Of a DNA stretch of 64,000 nt, positions 43,777-55,040 are shown one piece after another. The translations under genes and the position numbers were made by a program. Origin of the DNA: Whalleya microplaca (lineage: Eukaryota; Ascomycota; Sordariomycetes; Xylariales; Xylariaceae); the NCBI GenBank assembly GCA_022497155.1, contig MU385731.1, positions 434,001-498,000 of the forward strand. The letters are read 5' to 3'. The first letter of the stretch is position 1; every line of letters starts with the position of its first letter. The notes below the pieces were generated by a model. That model had not been told where the DNA came from, searched no databases, and worked only from the letters and a program-made list of their open reading frames with translations.

Positions 43777-44654
43777 TCTGTGTATTTGACTTAAAGGGTG
43801 TGGTTGATGTGCTAGTTGCAGTGGTCTGGGGGCGCTTGAAGAGCTATCAAAACAAAACCAGTATCCAGACACGGAATGTATGTGACACTTTGTGAGAAAG
43901 GAACGACGATAGGGGTTGGGACCGACTGCCTGGTTTTATAGCCCCGTTTGTGACGTTGGGACAGCAGGCTCGAGTGCTATCGAATACACCGACTACTCCT
44001 TCGGCCATACGATGCATGTGCTCGCGCTGGCATGCGCATTCCGCCGCACACCCCTGACCTAAGCAACTCAGCAATTCTAAGATTATCCCCATAACTAAAT
44101 ATGTGCGTAGGAACCTTACTGTCTTAGTATGTAAGATGTCTATGTTGCGCCAGACACTTGCCCTCTTAGAAGAGAATAGGGCACCGTCTCAAACTCTTCC
44201 AAAAGAGAGTGCACCCTATGGCTCATCAAGAACGTGTGAGCTTCAGCATTCAGGCCCGAAGCCAACCCAAGAGCGAAGAGTCAGCAGCATCAATTTGGCC
44301 TCGAGAGTCGTGGGCCGCAAGCTCTAACTCTCAGGGCATCTGCTCATGCTGTAAATAATTTCGACAAGATGACACTGGGCACTACCCGACCACCCTCAGA
44401 GTACTGGCCATGGGAGTCAAAGACAATGCGCGGAGCGAAGGATGCGCACAGCGCAAGCGAGAGCGTTTGAATTTGACTAGGTGGCTGAATTAATTAATAT
44501 TAAGTATTGATTTTGTGTTATGAACTTTTGGTTAGCTTTAAAAGTGAAGATAACAATCGTATTTTGACTGAAATGGTGGGCAAATGTAGCAACAAGGGGC
44601 AATTCAGAACACAAGCGACCATATATTTAATGATCTATTCAGCAGATGTTAATG

Positions 44655-44679
44655 TTTTGTTTTGTTTTGTTTTGTTTTG
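44655..44679. repeat. (TTTTG)5 microsatellite
   Basis: Five perfect pentamers. Confidence 0.9.
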
Positions 44680-44924
44680 AATTCAGACTTGCGTCTTATG
44701 GTCTAGGAATAACTTATTTGCATTGTGACAAGGGCTGTAATTTAGGGCTTGGAAATATATCAATTTAACAATAATTCTCTAGGCTCTCTGAGGGTGCTTC
44801 TTGTTCTAAATTTCAATCTTAGTCTCAGGTTCGGCGACAGGTCTTTATAGACCTGCTGCCGCGGTACGTATTCCTGGTACGTATCTAGTCTGTTGCCGAC
44901 GTAGCCGCCGTCTAGTAATCATAT

Positions 44925-45050
44925 CTTTTGTTAGGCAGTCATATATTCCAACAGTATCGAATAGCATCCAACAGCACCCAATATATGTACTCGTGCAGCA
45001 TTCCTGCATCTCGTATGGCTTCCAACAGGTCTTGGCTCCAATCGCCGTGT
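44925..45050 (-). repeat. Inverted repeat copy B beside the decarboxylase gene
   Basis: The minus-strand partner of the copy at 41861-41982. It lies in a 76-codon open frame (HGDWSQDLLEAIRDAGMLHE, then YIYW). It is about 1.15 kb upstream of the decarboxylase start. Left of it, 44838-44855 forms a perfect 7-base-arm hairpin (CAGGTCTTTATAGACCTG). Confidence 0.75.
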
Positions 45051-47702
45051 GACATGCATTTGGGCAAATCGGCTTCATGTACAAAATCCGAGGCAAGCTT
45101 CAATGGGTTCCAACAGTGTCCAAATTTTAGTCCAGTGACAATGAACGTATGTGCCTTATAGCTGTACATAATTAGTTCCGAGTTCCAGGTTGTTGTAGTG
45201 AAGTAAGCTAGCCGTAGAAAGGAGCGGTCACTACGACGACTGACTCACGTCTAGCAAGTATGTTTTAAAGGTGTACAGACGCAACAGCTAGAGCATGAGA
45301 GTACATATTGCCATGCCAAGTACTATACTGACTGGCCTCTGGAGATGCTTCCGCAAACATCCCTAGCAAGCATTCAAAGGACAAACGCTTCGCTGTGTGA
45401 CGATGTAAGCTGCAATTACACCGCTATAATATGGTCATTCGTTTGTTAGCTCATTCATATAAACATTCGTCCGCTGCACAATCATATGTTTTGTCAGTTC
45501 TAGAAATACACCAGAACCACTGCAATACTTGACCTGCCGATTGAGTTCAACCCAAATTTTCAACGAGTCCATTATCTGGAGGGTCCGTTCGCGCAATTTC
45601 ACAAGCGAACAAGGGCAGAGTCTTCCACTAGGGGTTATTTCGGACAACAGATTCTGTCTAGGGGAATTGCCGGCCAAGCTACCATATACATAACGGCTTT
45701 GTGGGACCGGGCGTCACTGATTCGTCTTCTGCCGGTATAATATCAACATCTAAAGGCTTACAAGGCTACAACTCTAGGTAGCCATGTCTCTCTCTCAAGG
45801 TCGCCTATTAGGTTGCTATAATGAAACCACAAGATTGATGTGGCAACTCAATATGGCCTGGGATGATATTGCGGTTAATGGAAACATCTAGAAATGAGAT
45901 GCGTGGCTTTTGTAAGTGGTCTGGCATGATTAATATTGAGTCAATCATAACCATTGCGCCCAGTTGAAGGCTAGGCTGCCTCGGGGATTAAAATGCCGCT
46001 ATATCATTACAAAGAGAGACTGTAGGAAGAAGCTCATTACCTATTTAGGGCATGTACATGCAAGCTAAAAGGCGACATCAGTACTAATTTGGACAACTAA
46101 ATAATTTCAGGTTTGATGATTTACATTAAGTATGGTTCTGGCTATTCCAACACTTAGTAGCGACATGGCAGCAACTCCAATCTGTTGGTCAGATAGTTTG
46201 TGTAGAAAAGAATCCAATGTCACAAAACAGGGAAGATCTAGATGACCTAGTTAGGTTGTTTATCCAGAATAAGAAAGGGGGTTCACGGTATATATATGTG
46301 ATAGAGGTTAAGCTGAGCATTATAAGTGCGGTTGTCACTTGATTACATCTACACTTGATTTCAATTACATTAAGTGGAAACAGGATCTGATACAACAGTA
46401 CATAAACTTTGCTTGCCCCGTGTATTTCCCCTTCCGCAGTCTCACACCTTTTGAGCGTTTACGAGAAGACTCGAATAGGATCCTTGGCATTAACATAGAG
46501 GTTATATATGACCAAGTGAACTATTTACCGTATGTGTCTTGACAATAGGCAGAGATACATTTCAGGCTTCACGTACAACCTTTCTCTATAATGCAAATTA
46601 TTATATGGAATTAGTCACTAGGAATAAGCGAGTGGACGATACAGTTCTGCGGACAGCTTGATTTTACTAGTAGCCTACAAGGTTTTAAGCAGAAACTCAC
46701 TGACAAACGTGTATATATGTGCCGTACGCTTTTAAGGAAACGATATAATGAGCACACCTTGATATATAACTTAAGTTGGACCACTTTATACGGATACTCT
46801 TGACAGTATTATATGATAAGTTTGAATGATTATATAAACCTAAACCTTACCACAACCGACCCCTATTGAGCAGCCTTGGAACTGGGAACAGCAGCTCAGC
46901 GATCGTTTGACGTCTAATTAACTTACTGTCCGATAGTTCCCAATGTTATAATTCACCTATAGGCCGCTCTACATATTTTATTAATGCCTTCCTACTGTGG
47001 GCATACTCTACGGAAATCGACAATATTTAGTAGACAAAGGAGTATTCACCATGTTTATAAACACATTAGGACACCTGCCTATTCATTATATCGCCGCGAT
47101 CGATATTAAAGAATCTGAGGCGGTGATTTAGACCATTGATGAGGTCTAACATATGTTACATTAGGTAGCATAGTCTGTTTATTTCTAAATAGTGAAAACC
47201 ACCGAGATTTAAGATGAGTAACAAAAGTGTATCACTTATTTCAATTCAAAAGGCTGGTTTCAACTTTATTAGGCAACTTGCTATCTTCAGTATAGACTAG
47301 CGTATAAGATGCAATTGGAGCACTATGAATCTAGATAAACTACTTAATACTTGGTGTGATAGGGAGCCAATCACACTACCTATTGGGTTCCTTTATCAGC
47401 CCTGAGAATAACCGCCACAGCGCGCTTATTAGCCCGATTGCTAGGTACTTATTCTGGTAACGTTTTTGTGACGTTCCTCAGGGCACATGTATGTAGTTTG
47501 TGTATTCAAGCTTTTTGGCACAACCATTATCATGATGTCATCATCCTCAGGCGCACCCAAATGTCATTAAAACAGGTAGGTCGACTTCAAGCCGTCACGA
47601 TTCCACTATTGTAAAAGTCTTCGATTAAGTTTATAATTTACCTTTTTATTACCCAGATCATCCTTATTCGTTTCTGTCGCTAGCAGTGATTATCTAGTAA
47701 GA

Positions 47703-49551
47703 ATGGGCGACCAAGGAGTGACCCCTGAGAACAGCACCATGCTTCAGGGATTTGAATGGAATTGCCCTACCGATCAAAAGCACTACAAACGCCTGGTTCA
47801 CGAACTGCCTGCACTGAAGAATATTGGTGTCGGTGCCATCTGGCTCCCGCCCGGGTGCAAAGCCAGCGGCCCTGAAGTTGGTATTCCTAAAGCCCCGTTG
47901 CCGTATAACTCATTTGCTAAATCTAGTAGGGAAATGGATACGACATCTATGATGTGTATGATCTCGGCGAGTTCGATCAGAAAGGAAGCATAGGAACTAA
48001 ATGGGGGTCTAAGGACGATCTGCTCACGCTAAGCCAGAAGGCCAAGGAACAGGGCGTCAAATTGTATTGGGATGCTGTGCTCAATCACAAGGCGGCCGCT
48101 GATCGGAAGGAGAAAGTCAAGGTCGTCGAGGTGGACCAGAATGGTACTTAGTCAGATCACTGAAGTTGTTATGTTCAGCCATTGACGCCGCGCTCTGCAG
48201 ATCGCAACAAAGTCATATCAGATCCCTACGAGATCGTGGCATGGCTCGGATTCGATTTCCCAGGACGCAACGAGAAATACTCGAAGTTGAAGTACCACTG
48301 GTATCGTAAGTAATCCCAGTAAAAACTGACACATGGCTACTCGAGGAAGCTGCGTTTTCAAGCATGTCTCTAGTCCATCAGATGCTTTAGGAGGTAACCG
48401 CTGATCCTGAACGCCAAAGATTTCTCTGGCACAGACTACGATGCCGGGAACGACCGCAATGCAATCTTCAAGATCCAGGGAGAAGACAAAGGTTGGAGTG
48501 AGAGCGTCGATGACGAACAGGGCAATGCGGATTTCCTCATGTTTGCCGATCTAGATGTAAGCACGTTTGGTGTCATTCTTATGAGGATGTCTACTAACTC
48601 TGGGCGTGCCAGTATTCTCACCCTGAGGTCATAGACGATGTCAAGAACTGGGGAAAGTGGATCGTGAAGGAGGTAGGCCTGAGTGGCTTCCGTCTTGATG
48701 CCGTGCAGCACTTCTCGCAGCGATTTACCCGCGAATTGGTCGACGAGATCAATGAAGAATGCGGCGAGCAGTTCTACGTCGGTGAGTTCTGGACCGGGGA
48801 CGCTGGTGCTCTGTGCGATTGGCTCGACGAGATGGACAACAAGTTTTCTCTGTACGATTCTCCGCTGCTAAATAACTTCTCCAGTATGAGCAAACAGGAG
48901 AGCGCAGATTTGCGTAAGGTGTTCGATGGCACCTTGGTTAAAGCAAAGCCTGTCAATGCAGTCACGGTGGTGCAGAACCATGACACGCAGAAAGGGCAGA
49001 CGGTAGAGACACCCGTTGAAGGCTTCTTCAAGCCGCTTGCCTACTCGATAATTCTACTTAGATCCCAAGGCTATCCCTGTATCTTCTACGGAGACCTCTA
49101 TGGTACTCAGGGTGAGCATGCAGAGCCACCTTCTTGTGGCGACAAGCTCGCAGATATCACATTGGCCCGTACTCTCTACGCCTATGGCGATCAAGATGAT
49201 TACTTCGACAATCCCAACTGCATCGGTACGTAAAAGTCTTGACGAATCATCTTATTTATTCTAACAGACCCCACAGGCTGGGTGCGGAGAGGTACCCACG
49301 ATAGAGCTGATGGTCTAGCATGCATAATGTCGAATACCAGTCCCGGGGAGATTCAGATGCATGTCGGCCCCGAGCATAAAGGCGAAGTTTGGACCGACGT
49401 CCTTAACTGGCAACAGGAAGAGGTCGAGATTGACGGCGAGGGCAATGGTCTTTTCAGGTGTCCTGGCATGAGTGTCTCGATCTGGGTCAAGAAGGACGCG
49501 CAAGGACGGGATAGGTTCCCGGTCCAGTTTGATAGCGACATTTACAAGTGA
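47703..49551 (+). CDS. Intracellular alpha-amylase, GH13 (fungal AmyD/cytosolic type), 505 aa
   Basis: Six exons, 47703..47876, 47930..48143, 48201..48305, 48420..48556, 48613..49225 and 49277..49551, join in frame. There is no signal peptide (MGDQGVTPENSTMLQGFEWN), so the enzyme should be cytosolic. GH13 regions: YWDAVLNHK (region I), GFRLDAVQHFS (II, nucleophile Asp), FYVGEFW (III, acid/base Glu) and VVQNHDTQ (IV, transition-state Asp). GNGYDIYDVYDLGEFDQKG and a C-terminal beta domain ending in ISVSIWVKK-like sequence (MSVSIWVKK) match cytosolic fungal amylases, which act on alpha-1,4-glucan inside the cell and in some species influence alpha-1,3-glucan synthesis. In region II the usual Lys before His is Gln. 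The first donor is GTTGGT, the weakest in the gene. Confidence 0.9.
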
Positions 49552-50544
49552 GAGGTTAGTGGCAGGATGTTTAAAGGCTGGCGCAATCACTCGCCCGGGT
49601 GCCAATGCCATAAGCTGTGACAATCCTTGTAGAGGACTTGCACATCCTTGACAGCCTAGACGGGTTCAATGTCGTATCCTTCGTGGTTGTTCTTTTTTCT
49701 TACCCCAAATAGTCGCTCCTATAGACGCTCCTAGACATACTGAAGGTTGTTCAGCCGGTACATAGGGGTATAACCACAATACTACAGGAACCCCTGAGCT
49801 GACATATGACTGGCTGGATGTGAAGATCAAGATGTCAAACCATGGCTACGCTATACTCATATGTATAGGACGTTTTTTTTACCTGAAAGTTGAACATCCC
49901 GTCTCTGCGCTTCCCTGTTCCTGACTAAGGACTGGGTTTACATCGAAACAACGATATGGTAGCTTCTAGCCTATAATTCCGTCACCGGTTCTGAGTCTGC
50001 TTTACAGTCCGTTCATAATTTGTCAGCCTCTACGACTTGGGCAGAATGTACTTGAGCAGACATCGTTACAGGAAATGAATGGATTGCGAACCATAGATAT
50101 AAAGAGTCTTGAACAAACAGGTTTATATTTACATTAGAATCGTTGTGCAGTATATAAGCTTCGGACAAGAAGGCAACTGGAAACAGCTGGTCTCAGAGTC
50201 TGTATAAACCTAAGAAGTTCACATACTAGACCTTGCTGCTTCCAGATATCACTCATTCCGTATCTTCAAATGCTGCACTACATAGGTACAGACTTGAGTG
50301 ATGTAAGGCTGATCATAAGAAGGTGGTAGATGTACGGAATAGGTAAAGAATTCACATTTCATTTGGTTTATTAGTCTCGCACATTAGAAACAGTGCGCCT
50401 TACAGTACATTTCGTCACAAACTACAATTAGCACTGTAAGGATTTCCCGGCCCTCAACACCCGGAAATATTTACCTCGAAGCCGCCGTGCGAGCAGCAGA
50501 AAGACCAAGACCACCTAAAAAAACAGCCATTGACAGCCGACAAC
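49552..50544. other. Intergenic, amylase to MIC19
   Basis: About 1 kb; the 3' flank of the amylase and the promoter of MIC19. Nothing recognised. Confidence 0.35.
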
Positions 50545-51213
50545 ATGGGTTCGAGCTCGTCCAAGCCGGCCGCGAACGATTCCTCTTATGTCTGGAAGGC
50601 GTACGTATCTCCTTGAATCTCTCGCTTCCACATTTGCATGCATGCATGTGTGCGGACGGACGGACGGACTGACGCTCGCTGCCCCAGGTCCTCGCCCGTA
50701 GGCGTCTCACACGATGTCGTCGAATCGCTCCAATCGAGCAGCGAGGTGAGCTCCGACCAGCCCACTAGCCCACACTCCACCATCCTGTCCCCCAAGCACC
50801 TATCTAACCGCAGCCCAACAAACACATAGACCGACACCTCGCGCGCGCAAACCCTCGAGCTCGCCGTGCAAGCCCGCGTAGCCGCGGAGCTGAAGAAGCT
50901 GCAAGAAAAAGAGACGGAGGCGCTCCGGGCGGCGCAGGAGAAGGCGACGCAGCTCCTCGAGGGCCAACAGGAGGACCAAGGGGGGCTCAGCCGGCCGGTC
51001 GTGTCGCAGGAGGTGCAGGCCCTGCGCGCGCGCCTCGACAAGCGCAAGCAGCCGCGCGAGCTGCCCGAGAGCGTCGAGCGCGCGCGCGGCGACGTCGTCC
51101 GCTGCCTGACGGAGAACGACCGGCGGCCGCTCGACTGCTGGCGCGAGGTCGAGGCCTTCAAGGAGGAGGTCCGGAGGCTGGAGAAGACGTGGGTCGATAA
51201 GGTTGTGCGATGA
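50545..51213 (+). CDS. MIC19: MICOS subunit Mic19 (Aim13 family), 165 aa
   Basis: Three exons, 50545..50600, 50688..50745 and 50830..51213. The N-terminus MGSSSSKP has the Gly2/Ser consensus for N-myristoylation, as in other Mic19 proteins. It continues PVGVSHDVVESLQSSSETDT and then a long helix (LELAVQARVAAELKKLQEKE). The C-terminus VVRCLTENDRRPLDCWREVEAF carries one Cys pair of a CHCH-type helical hairpin. Mic19 belongs to the MICOS complex that shapes crista junctions in the mitochondrial inner membrane. Length fits the family. The third exon is very GC-rich. It converges with TYW3, leaving about 220 bases between the stops. Confidence 0.9.
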
Positions 51214-51436
51214 GGGATCCGAACGAGCTATTTCCCGCCCGAACTACTAATGGGCAAGGAGGACAAAGGGGTGCATGGGTGCCTGGGTGCATATGTGTAA
51301 AGGTTGGGAGAAAGGGAGGCTCAACCACTACCTACTGCTCTGTTGTAACACTATGGCATAGAACGCTCGGAAAAGAGCTACATAGACGGCATGATTCTAC
51401 AACGAGGCTGTTCCCAGTGACATGAGGAGGGCACGT

Positions 51437-52530
51437 TCATATGAGCTCTGCATTTAACGGAGTTTCTAACACTATTTCCTCCCCAGTAGCATCACTTCGT
51501 TGCTGGCTCTGTAGCTCTGCTTTCCTTCTCAGACCTTCAGCCCTCTTTCTCTCCCGCCGAGCTTGGGCATCTTCCCACTCGGCGCCGTCCCCTTTCCTAG
51601 TAGCTGGTTGAGTTGCCTCCAAGATAGCCGTCCGGAATCTTTCGATTCTCTTCTTGTTCTCGCTAAATCTCTCGTTGGCTATTCGGACGAGTGTGAGTAG
51701 ATAGCTTGACGACACAGTGCACTGTCGGTATTGCCCGGATTGAACGCCCACAAGAGACTCGAGTGCAAGACCCATAGACCGAATAGCCACGATTGGAGTT
51801 GCGCTTTCTCCTGCCGGGGCCGTCAGGTTGATGGCTCCGCTCTCTCTGAACCCAGCTTGCAGTCCGCAGCGAAGAAGCAGCTGGGCGTGCTCTAGTGACG
51901 CAGTGAGGACATGGAGAATCTATAGCACACATGCGTCAGCCTAGTGAACTACCCGACTACCAGATAGACCAATATCTGGCGAGAACCTCCCTCATCACCG
52001 ACCGCCAACTTCGGTTCTAAATAACTCACCATGGGTTCAAACTTGAAATGAATGAGCCTTGCAGCCGCGATATCCACATCTAACTCATGCCCAGAAGCCA
52101 GTCCGGCATCCCGAGGACCACTCAGTCCCAAAAGCGCTTCCAGGCCACTTGCCGGTCGTGTCTCATCCAGTGAAACCGGATCATGCGAGACGAAAAGCCA
52201 GGCGCCTCCGCCGCCCTTCCCGCCCACACCGGCCAGCTTGGGCTGCCTAGCCGCCGCCTCCCGTGTCTCAGCACTAGCGCTTTCTTCATCTTCGCGACCC
52301 TCGGGTCCGGCCTTCTGGCCTTCGACGAAGACGCTGACCCTCCCCGCGCAGCTGCTGGTCGTGACGAAGCCGTCCAGACGGTTGATCTCGTCGATCAAAT
52401 CCCGGATCCCGGCGTCGACCGAGCCCTTGGGCGACGCATCGGTGTACTCAGAGTCCGGAATAGATAATTGTTCGAGTATCCGACTCTTCCTCTGGGTGAA
52501 ATTCGGTGGCGGTGGTGGAAGGCCCTTCAT
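51437..52530 (-). CDS. TYW3: tRNA wybutosine-synthesizing protein 3 (TYW3), 327 aa
   Basis: Two exons, 52530..52030 and 51919..51437, phase 0. Signature: a Pro-rich start, NFTQRKSRILEQL, then DLIDEINRLDGFVTTSSCAG followed by RVSVF (conserved Ser-x-Cys-x-Gly-Arg loop, residues about 58-67). WLFVSHDP, HFKFEPMILHVL and an SGAINL / PIVAIRS-type block complete the match. TYW3 is the N-4 methylase step in wybutosine formation at position 37 of tRNA-Phe. A Gly-rich insert (GVGGKGGGGAW) sits in the middle, and a Lys/Glu/Arg-rich C-terminal helix (about 260-310) follows. It is a free-standing protein here, not fused to TYW2 or TYW4. Confidence 0.91.
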
Positions 52531-53275
52531 TTCTGTGTACTTGTAACTAACTGGGTTGCGACTTGCACGAAAAGCGGCCCAAAGTTAAATTCAGTGATAA
52601 TGATACGGTTCTACGTTGATTGCGATATACATGCCTCGTTACGTATGGACGATGAAAATTACGTACTATATAAAAACTCACTACTAAGCGAAAACATTGC
52701 TTGATTTATCGATGCCCCTATAATTGTAGAACATGATAGAATATGCCATATTGATATCACTTCTCCAAACATAGTATAATGGCTGCTGAGCAGACGCTTC
52801 AGGTCAGAGTATAAAACCCCAGTACAGTATAGCATGCGCGCAAGCCTGTCACGATATAAGGCATCAAATTACATATCACACATGAGGCACACAATGTTGT
52901 GAAAACTTGAATTAACTAATCTGGTGCCATACTTGTAGATCGGGAACGAGGGTCTTTTGACGTTCAGGCAATCCAGATTCCACATCTCTGCGGGAAGCAA
53001 CGAAGTAACACATTTTTTGGGGGGTAGCATCAGCCTTGCCCAATTCATTCCGAAAGCCAGAAACCCGTCAAGATAAAAAAGGGGTATCATGTCCTGACCA
53101 CTCCGTTAACGCCTCGATCAATCATGGTGCCTTGTAGATCTATATGCACGGCTAGTCATGCCGCTACATGACAAGCAGATCACTGTTGTTGGCGAGGCTG
53201 ACCATTTGGTTGCGGTATTCATTGATCGAGTTCCGGGCGTCTGGGCGTTACGGATAGAAGGTGGACATGGCCAGC
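52531..53275. other. Intergenic, TYW3 promoter and eIF1 3' flank
   Basis: AT-rich spacer with short minus ORFs lacking motifs. Nothing else is seen. Confidence 0.35.
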
Positions 53276-53959
53276 TTAGAAACCGTGGACCTTGATGGTC
53301 TTGGGGTCAAGCTCTAGACCCTCCTTCTTATCGACAAGGAATTCTTGCACATCCTTTCGCTGGTCGCCCTGGAGCTGAATCACCTCGCCCATCTCGGTGT
53401 CGTTGACGATGGTGCCATTGCAGGCTGTCGTAGAATCGTAAGGTCAGTCGAATGAAACGAAGAGGAGAAAACTTCTGCGGGGATAATGAGGGTACACAAC
53501 ATACCGAACTTCTTCTTGATGACCTTCAGGATTTTCTTGGAGTCAAACTTCTTCGGAAGACCCTGAACGGTGGTCAGGGTTTTACGTCCATTTCGCTCTG
53601 GTGACACGGAGAGTCAGCACTATGTTTTGACGTGGTCTAGGTGGAGGGGGCTGGGTCGGAGAGGGGTAACAAATGCCGTAGATTGCCGTGTAGCCCAGCT
53701 ACTACATATGAGGTGTCTCGAGATAGCAAGTACGTACGTTGGATACGAATATGGATATAGTTCTGGGACTGCTTGGATTCACCGGTGTCCTCATCGGCCT
53801 CGGCGAAGGGGTCTGTTGATATGCGTATTAGTGTATGCCTTCCTAGACGTCAAGGGGAGATCCAGGTAGCGGGGAAACGGCGAGAAGAGTTGACTGAGGC
53901 AGTGGTTGACTTGTTAGGGCATGAGGCGTACCATAGGTCTTGAGGTTTTCAATTGACAT
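53276..53959 (-). CDS. SUI1: Translation initiation factor eIF1 (SUI1), 114 aa
   Basis: Four exons, 53959..53932, 53812..53738, 53597..53505 and 53424..53276. The protein is a near-canonical eIF1: MSIENLKTYDPFAEADEDTG, YIHIRIQQRNGRKTLTTVQG, LPKKFDSKKILKVIKKKFAC, NGTIVNDTEMGEVIQLQGDQ, and RKDVQEFLVDKKEG before the C-terminal KVHGF. eIF1 binds the 40S subunit near the P site and enforces start-codon fidelity. The base at -3 of the start codon is T and +4 is T (GTTTATGT), a poor context. This is the known arrangement through which eIF1 limits its own synthesis. The start is fixed by homology. Introns split nearly every structural block. Confidence 0.96.
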
Positions 53960-55040
53960 AAACTCGAGTTTACGGGGGTGACCTGGGGAAAATGGGCTGT
54001 GTATGAGATACGAAATGAAGGCGACCGACGACTGCGGTGGTACTGGTCTTGCTGCTGACTGGATGACGATTTGTATCAAGATACACAAGCTGTCGGGAGA
54101 AGATAAGGCAGATCAGATACCTAGAGAGCCTGGACTGTGTTTATGGCTTTGTCGAAAAAAAAGAGATGCGATGCGTGGAATGGGGAAGTGTCCGAGTGTT
54201 TTTAAGGTTCAGGCGGTGGTGGTTGGTGGCAAGTTTTAGTTATTATTGTGGAAGGAAAGGCCGCAGGTGAATATGGAGGGGCAACTGGCAACCTGCAACT
54301 GGATGGAAAGCGGCAGGGGAACAGGGGCGGCGCAAGCATTCTCCGCCTACCCCATCAACAAGTCCCAATGAAGTGCCACACCGAGCAGGCAACGACAACT
54401 TGAGGTATGTTATACCTGCACAAACATAGGGGCCTCCATAAATAAATCCCGTCGAGCTACTTGATAGGTACTTTGCATCTACTTTTGTCTACCTAACTGC
54501 CGGATTGGTGCAGGCAAGAGGCAGGCGGGAGGAGCACATGCCACACAAGCACACAAGCACCCAACCTAGCACACCACCAATTGATTGTGCTTCCACAGTG
54601 TCACTTCATACAGTCCTACTAGTTACGCTTGAAGCCTTCAAGAACATTCTGGCCTACACACCCAACCGCACATCCCACATGGTGATTGGCACGTTTACAA
54701 TATTCACTATCATATATGCTAGCTCACTGGTGACTGGCTTCTTTCTTCGAGACCTGAGCCTGCTGAGTTACACGGTGCTCCAAGCTTGCCAGCCTGCATG
54801 CATGTCTGGTGTGAGTGTGTATGTTAGGTACCTAAGACTACTTATCTGGAGACCCCAGAATTGGAAGTCTCACTTCGTAGCCAGCTGACCCCCTGGTCCG
54901 CTGTCTGTTGGATGTTAATCTAGAACATCCAACTCTATCGACAACTCGGGTAAGTTCTGTTCGATCAACTTGTTTCTTATCTAATTCCCTCAAGTCTTGC
55001 AGATAGCCAATATCTTGAGGTCACACTCGTTTCCCTTACA
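53960..55040. other. Divergent promoter region, eIF1 / TRM44
   Basis: Presumably contains the eIF1 leader and promoter (immediately right of 53959) and the TRM44 promoter. The ORF at 54505-54888 starts at GTG and has no family features. No RNA gene was recognised. Confidence 0.4.

Larger units (their letters stand above)
43777..47702. other. 3.9-kb gene-poor AT-rich region
   Basis: Holds the decarboxylase promoter, repeat copy B, a (TTTTG)5 tract, and from 45.2 kb onward a strongly AT-rich stretch with many stops in all frames. No gene was recognised before the amylase. Confidence 0.4.

Noticed and set aside
54505..54888. 127-aa ORF between eIF1 and TRM44
   Set aside because: Begins at GTG, hydrophobic/Cys mixture without motifs, lies in a divergent promoter.
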